Source: Planctomycetota bacterium (lineage in GTDB: Bacteria > Planctomycetota > Phycisphaerae > UBA1845 > CAIVHJ01). From it: a stretch of 8,075 nt of DNA. The translations under genes and the position numbers were made by a program. Below, piece by piece: positions 1 through 5,600 of this stretch. The notes below the pieces were generated by a model. It was not told the origin of the DNA, ran no database searches, and saw only the letters and a list, made by a program, of their open reading frames with translations. The stretch spans positions 1 through 8,075 of the forward strand of contig JACZTW010000181.1 in assembly GCA_022573485.1 (NCBI GenBank), given 5' to 3'. The stretch's first letter is position 1, and each line of letters opens with the position of its first letter.

Positions 1-231
1 CAGCAGATAGGCCATGCGGCGCCGGCGTGCGGTGACCACAAACAACACCCACGGCGTGAGGCAGACGAAGCTCACAGGCCAGAGGTTGATCGAGCCCGCC
101 CGCGACCAGTTCATCCCCAGAAAGATCACGGATTGCAGGATCAGCGTCAGAAGCGGAAGGGCGAGGAGCCAGCGGCCGAAGCGTGCATTCCATTCCGCTC
201 GAATGTTGTGATCAACCGCGACTCCGTTCAC
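1..231 (-). CDS. Membrane protein of unknown function, partial (N-terminal 77 residues)
   Basis: The reading frame is open from a GTG at 229-231 to the left edge, so the C-terminus is missing. The GTG was chosen because a GGAG motif lies 7 bases upstream (239-242 on the plus strand), one of the few good ribosome binding sites here. The visible protein has a short charged N-terminus, a first hydrophobic segment at about residues 21-40 (WLLALPLLTLILQSVIFLG), a short loop with a Trp-Ser-Arg, and a second hydrophobic segment at about 50-68, followed by an Arg cluster (residues 69-72). The positive cluster suggests that end faces the cytoplasm. It lies 92 bases downstream of galE on the same strand and may belong to the same transcription unit, although a heptamer repeat array fills that gap. 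No family is recognised. Multi-pass envelope or transport proteins are possible, but the fragment is too short to decide. Confidence 0.6.
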   Translation of the reverse strand, partial: MNGVAVDHNIRAEWNARFGRWLLALPLLTLILQSVIFLGMNWSRAGSINLWPVSFVCLTPWVLFVVTARRRRMAYLL

Positions 232-238
232 GCGCCGA

Positions 239-242
239 CTCC
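239..242 (-). promoter_or_regulatory. Ribosome binding site of the left-edge membrane protein
   Basis: On the minus strand GGAG sits 7 bases before the GTG at 229-231. It decides that start, because no in-frame ATG lies nearby. It is directly adjacent to the heptamer array at 245-293. Confidence 0.5.
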
Positions 243-244
243 AT

Positions 245-293
245 CGTTCGTCATTCGTCATTCGTAGTTCGTCATTCGTGCTGAGTGCTGGGC
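245..293. repeat. Heptamer array, NNTTCGT family
   Basis: Five consecutive 7-base units on the plus strand read cgttcgt, cattcgt, cattcgt, agttcgt, cattcgt (245-279). The last five bases are constant and the first two vary. Two more 7-base units, gctgagt and gctgggc (280-293), continue the register and resemble the CTCAGTC/GACTGAG family found at 2541-2611. The array fills most of the gap between the galE stop and the next minus-strand gene. It has no obvious inverted partner. Period and unit alignment are read directly from the sequence; function is unknown. Confidence 0.8.
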
Positions 294-323
294 ATGATTC
301 ATCCGTATTCCGCAATCGCCCGG

Positions 324-1310
324 TCAGTCTTCATAGCCCTCGGGGTTCTTTTCATGCCACCGCCACGCGGACGCAATGATGTCCGAAATGTCAGTGATTT
401 CCGGATGCCAGCCGAGCTGTTCTCGAATCAGGCTGTTGTCGGCATAAAGTTCGGGCGGATCGCCTTCGCGTCGCTCCGCTTGCTCGGCGGGAATGGCATG
501 GCCCGAAACGCGACGCGCCGCTTCGATCACTTCGCGCACCGAGTAGCCTTGGCCCGTACCCACATTGAAGGCCAGCGCTTGACCGTCTTGAATGGCCTCC
601 AAAGCCAGCAAATGCGCACTCGCCAGATCCTCCACGTGGATATAGTCTCGTACGGCTGTGCCGTCCGGCGTCGGATAATCTGTACCGAAGATGAACACTT
701 TCTCGCGCTGGCCCAGCGGCACCTGCAAGACCACAGGAATCAAGTGATACTCTGGATCACGGTCTTCGCCCAGGGTACCGTCGGACGCTGCCCCGCAGGC
801 ATTGAAATATCGCAGTGAGATCGAACCCAGGCCGCCATTTTGGGAGAAATCTCTCAGGGCCATCTCCACGGTCCACTTGGTCCGTCCGTAGGGGCTGATC
901 GGCTGTTTCGGCATGTCTTCGGTAATGGGCACGCTCGAGGGCGAGCCGTACACCGCACACGAGGAACTCCAGACCAGGCGATGTACCTTCTTTCGAATCA
1001 TCTCGCCGATCAAGTTCAAGCTGCCCAGCACGTTGTTCTCGTAGTATCGTTGCGGCTGCGAGATCGATTCGTTGACGTTGAGCAGTGCGGCGAAGTGCAT
1101 CACTCCGTCGATCGCATGATCTTCGAAGGTCTGCCGCAGGCGATCACGATCCAGCAGATCGCCGCGGATCAATGTGGCGTCGGGCGGGGCGGCGTCGCGA
1201 TGGCCCTGCTGCAAGTTGTCGTAGACAACGACCTCATGGCCGCGCTCCACGAGAAGCTTGGCACAGTGACTCCCCACGTATCCGGCGCCGCCGGTAACGA
1301 GTATTCTCAT
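324..1310 (-). CDS. galE: UDP-glucose 4-epimerase
   Basis: This cytoplasmic, NAD-dependent enzyme interconverts UDP-glucose and UDP-galactose and so supplies galactose for surface glycans. It has 328 residues, close to the usual family length of about 330-340. The N-terminus is a Rossmann dinucleotide site with GxxGxxG at residues 7-13 and Asp31 at the end of the second strand. The catalytic elements of extended short-chain dehydrogenases are present: a Ser cluster at 115-117 followed by CAVYG, and YxxxK with Tyr141 and Lys145 (SPYGRTK). Further hallmarks are the YFNACGA stretch and a GTDYPTPDGTAVRDYIHVED segment typical of GalE. The start ATG at 1308-1310 overlaps the TGA of the upstream small gene by one base (TGATG). 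There is no strong ribosome binding site, so translational coupling is likely. NAD-dependent epimerases of related sugars are an alternative, but the match to GalE is strong. Confidence 0.93.
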   Translation of the reverse strand: MRILVTGGAGYVGSHCAKLLVERGHEVVVYDNLQQGHRDAAPPDATLIRGDLLDRDRLRQTFEDHAIDGVMHFAALLNVNESISQPQRYYENNVLGSLNLIGEMIRKKVHRLVWSSSCAVYGSPSSVPITEDMPKQPISPYGRTKWTVEMALRDFSQNGGLGSISLRYFNACGAASDGTLGEDRDPEYHLIPVVLQVPLGQREKVFIFGTDYPTPDGTAVRDYIHVEDLASAHLLALEAIQDGQALAFNVGTGQGYSVREVIEAARRVSGHAIPAEQAERREGDPPELYADNSLIREQLGWHPEITDISDIIASAWRWHEKNPEGYED

Positions 1311-1615
1311 CAGGCTACGTTTTCCGAAGGATCCAGATCTTCCTGAACCACATCGTCCAGGGCCGCGATGCTGATCACCGCCGAACGCATCACAAAGAGC
1401 CGCTTGCGATTAGTGCGGATGCCGTTGATTTTGGCTTCAAAGACATATGCTTCCTTTCCCGCGTGGCCCTCGCGACAATCATGGATGTCCGCGTTCTCGA
1501 GCAAGAAGCCCGTCTCGGCCGCTTCCTTCAAAATGCCAAGATAGACGGTCGAACCGGCGGTATCCAGAATCACTTGCCGTCCGGAATACGCCTGCAACGT
1601 CGCGGTCAGGTCCAT
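1310..1615 (-). CDS. Small protein with an Sm/LSm-like sequence pattern, coupled to galE
   Basis: This is a 101-residue soluble acidic protein with no signal peptide. I chose the ATG at 1613-1615 because a GAGG lies 4 bases upstream; the frame stays open to a TTG at 1652-1654, which would add 13 residues. Residues 12-44 fit the Sm1 pattern: Gly12, Val15, Leu17, Gly27, Leu29, Leu38-Leu39 with spacing like a strongly bent beta sheet. Residues 73-83 (LFVMRSAVISI) resemble the Sm2 strand pair, where family members usually have an IRG-type motif; here the Gly is replaced by Ser. The two halves are joined by about 28 residues rich in charge (DIHDCREGHAGKEAYVFEAK). LSm/Hfq proteins form rings that bind RNA, but this assignment is inferred from pattern only. 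The stop overlaps the galE start. It is divergent from the gene at 1791. A small beta-barrel protein of another kind is the main alternative. Confidence 0.7.
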   Translation of the reverse strand: MDLTATLQAYSGRQVILDTAGSTVYLGILKEAAETGFLLENADIHDCREGHAGKEAYVFEAKINGIRTNRKRLFVMRSAVISIAALDDVVQEDLDPSENVA

Positions 1616-1697
1616 GGTGCCTCTTCTGACGAACAAAGGCCGCTGCGATTCCAACTTAGTGTTGGCCGAGGGCTCCGCCTATGGTATGAACTCGGAC

Positions 1698-1732
1698 CGG
1701 CTGAGGCAATCCCGGCGAACCGGGATCAGCCG
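1698..1732. promoter_or_regulatory. Bulged hairpin in the divergent intergenic region
   Basis: ATCCCGG (1709-1715) and CCGGGAT (1720-1726) form a perfect 7-bp stem around a CGAA loop. CGGCTG (1698-1703) and CAGCCG (1727-1732) extend it by 6 bp, with a five-base bulge (1704-1708) on one side only. It lies between the start of the minus-strand Sm-like/galE unit and the plus-strand gene at 1791. No T tract follows, so it is not a simple terminator. An operator or a 5' leader structure is possible. No convincing promoter boxes could be assigned in 1616-1790. Confidence 0.4.
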
Positions 1733-1755
1733 ATTACTACTTGTGGAGCAATTCT

Positions 1756-1821
1756 ATGACTGGACCGCCCGAGCTGCGCCGGGAACCGCAATGCAGGGCT
1801 TGTCTGGATACTGCATCATGA
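1756..1821 (+). CDS. Possible 21-residue leader peptide overlapping the next gene
   Basis: An ATG at 1756-1758 has a GGAG 7 bases upstream (1745-1748), a better ribosome binding site than that of the larger gene. It encodes 21 residues, including a CxxC (Cys13, Cys16), and stops at TGA 1819-1821. That stop overlaps an in-frame ATG (1818-1820) of the larger gene as ATGA, a usual coupling arrangement. It could be a translated leader, the remains of the larger gene's true N-terminus after a frameshift, or chance. Confidence 0.25.
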   Translation: MTGPPELRREPQCRACLDTAS

Positions 1822-2564
1822 TCGCGTCTGTAAACTCGTGCCTGTTGGCTGTCGCGGCACCGCAGTATGTCGTGCTCTCGATGTTGGCCGTCGTCGTCTT
1901 CGGTATTTGGATTCGTTCCCGACTCGAAAGGCGCCCGCTGGCCAAGCTGGCACGCGCGCACAGCCTCAGCCGACAACGCGACGACGAGAACAGCGTTCTC
2001 GATCGCTTTGCCGACCTGGAGTTGCTGCGCCGCGGGCATTGCCGCCAGACTCTCGATGTGCTGACGGGCACCTCGCAGGTGCTGACGGGCACCTCGCAGG
2101 TGCTGACGGGCACCTCAAAAAATCGCGAGTTGACTTGTTTTCGCTTCCTGACCGAACTGGGCGCCCGAAGCCGCCGCCAATTGGTGCAGTACGTCGTCAT
2201 CGCCCTCGAACTCCCGGGTGAATTACAGGATGTCCGGTTGGGAAGGGATCGGGAGTTAGCCACATCTCTCAGAAAGGCGGCGCTCGTCGACTTGTCCGAG
2301 CCGCAGCCCCGCCAGCGGGCTGGCCCGGCCGCCTACTGCTATATGACGCCTGCGGACCAGTCGCACGTCGCCGCCGGCCTGCTGACGGCTTGGTTGGCGG
2401 AGCAGCCAGAGGAATTTGCCTGGCAAGTGACTCCCGGGATCGTCGCCGGATTCGCGCGCTACCCTATTTCTGCTGAGCGGATCGCACAACTCATTGCCGC
2501 GACGATCGATTTTGCCGAAGTGGTCGTCGATTCGTCCTGTGGAGGACTGAGTGCTGAGGACTGA
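1791..2564 (+). CDS. Unrecognised single-pass membrane protein with a 7-residue tandem repeat
   Basis: The protein has 257 residues if it starts at the ATG 1791-1793, which has a GGGA about 6 bases upstream; ATG 1818-1820 is the alternative. A hydrophobic stretch at about residues 17-41 (core YVVLSMLAVVVFGIWI at 26-41) is followed by Arg-rich residues (RSRLERR), so a single N-terminal anchor with a cytoplasmic body is likely. Residues 90-109 are two copies of VLTGTSQ plus VLTGTS, encoded by a 21-bp tandem repeat. The remaining body is helical in character, with an aliphatic segment near residues 128-140. The last residues (CGGLSAED) and the stop codon are encoded by a heptamer repeat at 2541-2571, so the original C-terminus may have been replaced. 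I do not recognise the family. It lies 93 bases before the AsmA-like gene on the same strand. The antisense frame is Ser/Arg-rich and looks like a shadow. Confidence 0.5.
   Translation: MQGLSGYCIMIASVNSCLLAVAAPQYVVLSMLAVVVFGIWIRSRLERRPLAKLARAHSLSRQRDDENSVLDRFADLELLRRGHCRQTLDVLTGTSQVLTGTSQVLTGTSKNRELTCFRFLTELGARSRRQLVQYVVIALELPGELQDVRLGRDRELATSLRKAALVDLSEPQPRQRAGPAAYCYMTPADQSHVAAGLLTAWLAEQPEEFAWQVTPGIVAGFARYPISAERIAQLIAATIDFAEVVVDSSCGGLSAED
2058..2116. repeat. 21-bp tandem repeat, 2.8 copies, each with an internal hairpin
   Basis: Two identical 21-bp units (2058-2078, 2079-2099) are followed by 17 bases of a third (2100-2116). Each unit junction contains AGGTGC and GCACCT, which pair either across TGACGG or across CGC. 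The length keeps frame and encodes VLTGTSQ repeated. Perfect identity between copies suggests recent duplication. Confidence 0.9.
2311..2324. repeat. Short palindrome in coding sequence
   Basis: GCCAGC (2311-2316) pairs with GCTGGC (2319-2324) across GG. A competing pairing uses CAGCCC (2304-2309) and GGGCTG. The segment encodes a Pro/Gln/Arg-rich patch (SEPQPRQRAGPA) that looks unlike the rest of the protein. It could be a small inserted palindrome. Confidence 0.35.
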
Positions 2565-2614
2565 GTGCTGAGGGGCCGCGGTCGGCAAAAGCCTCCGTCC
2601 TCAGTCCTCAGCGC
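2541..2614. repeat. Heptamer repeat arranged as an inverted repeat between two genes
   Basis: On the plus strand the left part alternates gaggact and gagtgct units from 2543. CTGAGGACTGAG (2554-2565) is exactly complementary to CTCAGTCCTCAG (2600-2611), and the stem extends by G2553-C2612. The loop is 34 bases and contains a small inner pairing, GAGG (2570-2573) with CCTC (2592-2595). The left arm contains the TGA stop (2562-2564) of the upstream gene. The stem could act as a transcription terminator or mRNA stabiliser, but no T tract follows the right arm, so I call it a repeat. Confidence 0.8.
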
Positions 2615-2657
2615 CCGGCTGTATCCCGGCGGCGATCGGGTTTAGCATGTACGCGTG

Positions 2658-5600
2658 ATGAGCGGACCGGACACAGCCCCGACAGCCCGGCGAACGCGCC
2701 GGAAGAAAATCCTCCGTATTGGCGGGATCGTTCTCCTTTTGTGTGTGCTGTTGTACCTTGCGACGCCGTGGCTGGTGCCGGGCCGGTGGATCGCGGCGAC
2801 ACTGGCCAGCCGCATGCAACGTCTGATGAACCGCCCCGTGCAGATCGAGTCCGTGGCCTTCGACTACAGCCGAGGACTGACGATCAAAGGCTTTCGCATC
2901 GGACGCAGAGAAGGCTTCGGCGAGGGCGCGCTCGCGGAAGCAGAAGAATTGTCAATCCCACTCAGCCGGTATGCACTGGCCCGGCCGGCGCGGCTCCTCG
3001 GGCACTTGCTGGGTGTGAGCGCCGCCCCATTTGACCGTATCCAGATCCGGCAGCCTCAATGCTGGGCAGTCGTAAACGAACAGGGCGCGTTGAACATCGC
3101 CGACTTGAACGATCGCGGCGGCGCCCGTTTGCCCGCTCGGTTGTTCGACATCACCGGCCTGACATTGAACTTCATAGACCTGCGTCCCTCCGCCGTTGAC
3201 AGCGGCAGCGACCCACAACAAATCGTCTTGCCGATGCTCAAGTGCAGTTTGACTCCCTCAACCGGACGCGTCAACGTCGAGGGCGGACCTCAAGAGGAGG
3301 ATGCAAATGTCGGCGGTCGCGTGGCCGTCAGCGGTGACATCACCACGCCTCGCCTCAGCGCCGACGTGCCGCTCGGCGGCGGCGGGTCCATCCAATGGCG
3401 CGATCTGGATCTCCGGCAAGTGCCACGATTGTTTATTCCCTTCGAGGGCGTGCAATCGCTCAGAGGCTTCAGCGATGGGTCGCTTGAGGTGCAGATCTCA
3501 GAGGATTTGAACATCACGTTTTCCGCCGACGTCACGCTGCACCAGCCGACGCTGTTGTTGAGCGGGGGCCGATCCTGGGCGTTGTTTGAGCAATCCAGCC
3601 TCAGCATCGCAGGCCGCTGGGACCCGCAGGCTGACTATATCGAGCTCTCGAAGTTGAAATACGACGCCCCGCACGCTTTTTCACTGACCGGCCGAGGCTC
3701 ACGCGCTGTGGTGATCGATCCCCATTCGGACCGCCGGACGGTCGTTGCTTTGTCAGGCCGGGCCGAGTCGCTGGACGTCTTGCGAAAGCGACTCGCGGTT
3801 CTGGCCTCAGTCCTCAGTCCTCAGTCCTCAGCACTCAGCTTTCGCGCCGACGGGCCTTGCGAGTTCGAGTTCGACTACGCGCGAACGATTCAAGGCGAGC
3901 GTTACGACATTCGACTCGATGCGACAGCGTCGCGAATCGAGTGGGGTGATCTGGTGAACTTGCCGCCGGGCGAGGCCAAACGCATGGCGCTCACGCTTAA
4001 CCATGATGAAGCGGGCCAATGGCACTGGCGGCGGTGCAACGTGACCATCGGTCGTTCAACCCTCGAGGTCACCGGCGATTGGCCGCTCGATTCCTCCGAA
4101 CAGGCTTCAGGCGTCGGGCTTCAGGCTTCAGGTGCTTCCCCGGGAGCCCGGGGCCCGAAGCCTGAAGCCCGAAGCCTGGAGCCGGCACCTGGATTTGGGC
4201 TCTTACACTGGCTCAGAACCTCCAGTCTTCAACTCGCGTTTGAGACTGCCGACTTTGCTGAACTCTTCGATCGCGCGCCCGTGCTTTCACAGTGGCTGCC
4301 GGATGTGGCTGCCCAGGGTCCGGGATCACTGCGGCTCGAGTTCGTTCCGCGCGCTGAAGGCTCGCGGTTTACAGGCCATCTGGACTTGGGCGCCGACGCA
4401 GCGCTGAAGGTCGGGCGGGAGCTCGAAAAGAAGCCCGGAATGCCTTTGTCCGTGGACTACAGCGGATTGTGGTCCGCGGATTCAGCCGGCCGGCTGGAGA
4501 ACGTACACATCGATCTGCACTTCGGCCCGGCGCGAATGGTCACCACCGGCGAAGGGGCCGACTTTACGATCGCTGCTGAATTGCCGGAGTCGAAGTGGGA
4601 CCGTGAAAAGCTCCTGCGCGGCACGCTGGAAGCATCGATGTCAACTTCCGTCGAAGTTGTCGCTGTCGAACATTTCGTTTCATTATTTCCCGCTCTTGCT
4701 GAGCGATTGCCGGACATCAGCTATCAGCTATCAGCGGTCAGCGGTCAGCTATCAGCGGTCAGCGATCAGCTTTCAGCGATCAGCGACCTTGGAGCCGCTA
4801 ACCAGCGGGTGTTGCCCGTGCTGTCCGGCGATTGTCGGGTCGATGTGAGCGCCAACCTGGCCAGCATCCACGGCAAGCCGGTGGCGCGAGTACACTTGCA
4901 CGCGGAAGGCAACCAGTTGGCCATCCGCGCTGGAGACGCCTTTGAATTGCGCCGCGGAGACGCCGCCCGATTCGAGCTGGACTATCGCTACGATGCCAGA
5001 CGCTCTCAGGCGTCTGAAATGTTCGGATTGGTCGCCGAGTTGCCGGGGGGGCGCCTGGAAGTAGTGTCGGAATGGCAACAAGCCGACGAGGACAACGGCG
5101 AGCCGATACATGATCTGCACGCCGCAGTGAAATACGAGGATTTGCCCACGTTTGCGTCGCATTTTCCAGTGATTCGGCGTCAACTGGAATCCTACGGTCT
5201 CGGGGGTGCGGGGAGATTGAATCTGGAGGCTTCCGGGCGCGGCGACACTCAGAGCTGGCATGTGCAGGCGGATTTCACGGAGACCGATCTTACGCCGACG
5301 GTCGATGGTTGGCTCAAACCGGCGGGCGCGCCGCTGACGCTCGCTCTTGAGGGGCGGCTGGAAAGAGACGCGCCGGGGGACGCCGCCCAACTTCTATTGG
5401 ACAATCTGAAGTGTACGCTCGGCGCTTCAACAATCGAGATGACTGGATTCACCGCTGAGTTTGACAACTTCGGCGAGTTCGCACAATTCCCCTCGGAGCC
5501 GAGTGTTGATCCTGACGCGCCGCCCGTCTTGCGCCGCCTGCGCTGTTCCGCTCATGTGGCTGCCGCGCTCGACGGGCCTTGGCGGGCGCAGGCGTTCAAC

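Noticed and set aside
840..1346. Plus-strand frame of 168 residues across galE
   Set aside because: It is antisense to a confidently identified galE and shows no family features.
1754..2263. Antisense frame of 169 residues opposite the gene at 1791
   Set aside because: It is Ser/Arg-rich with no recognisable domain or hydrophobic pattern, as expected of a shadow frame; the plus-strand frame has a credible membrane anchor.
4715..4784. CRISPR-like repetitive array
   Set aside because: Units are only 7 bases with no spacers, the array is inside an open reading frame, and no cas genes are present.
3805..4784. Disrupted or pseudogenised AsmA-like gene due to the repeats
   Set aside because: The frame stays open across all three arrays, and AsmA-type features are present on both sides, so the gene appears intact.
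4773..5390. Minus-strand frame of 205 residues inside the AsmA-like gene
   Set aside because: The plus-strand frame is continuous over 4.5 kb with AsmA-type features; this frame is Arg/Gln-rich and has no domain. Long antisense frames are common at this GC content.
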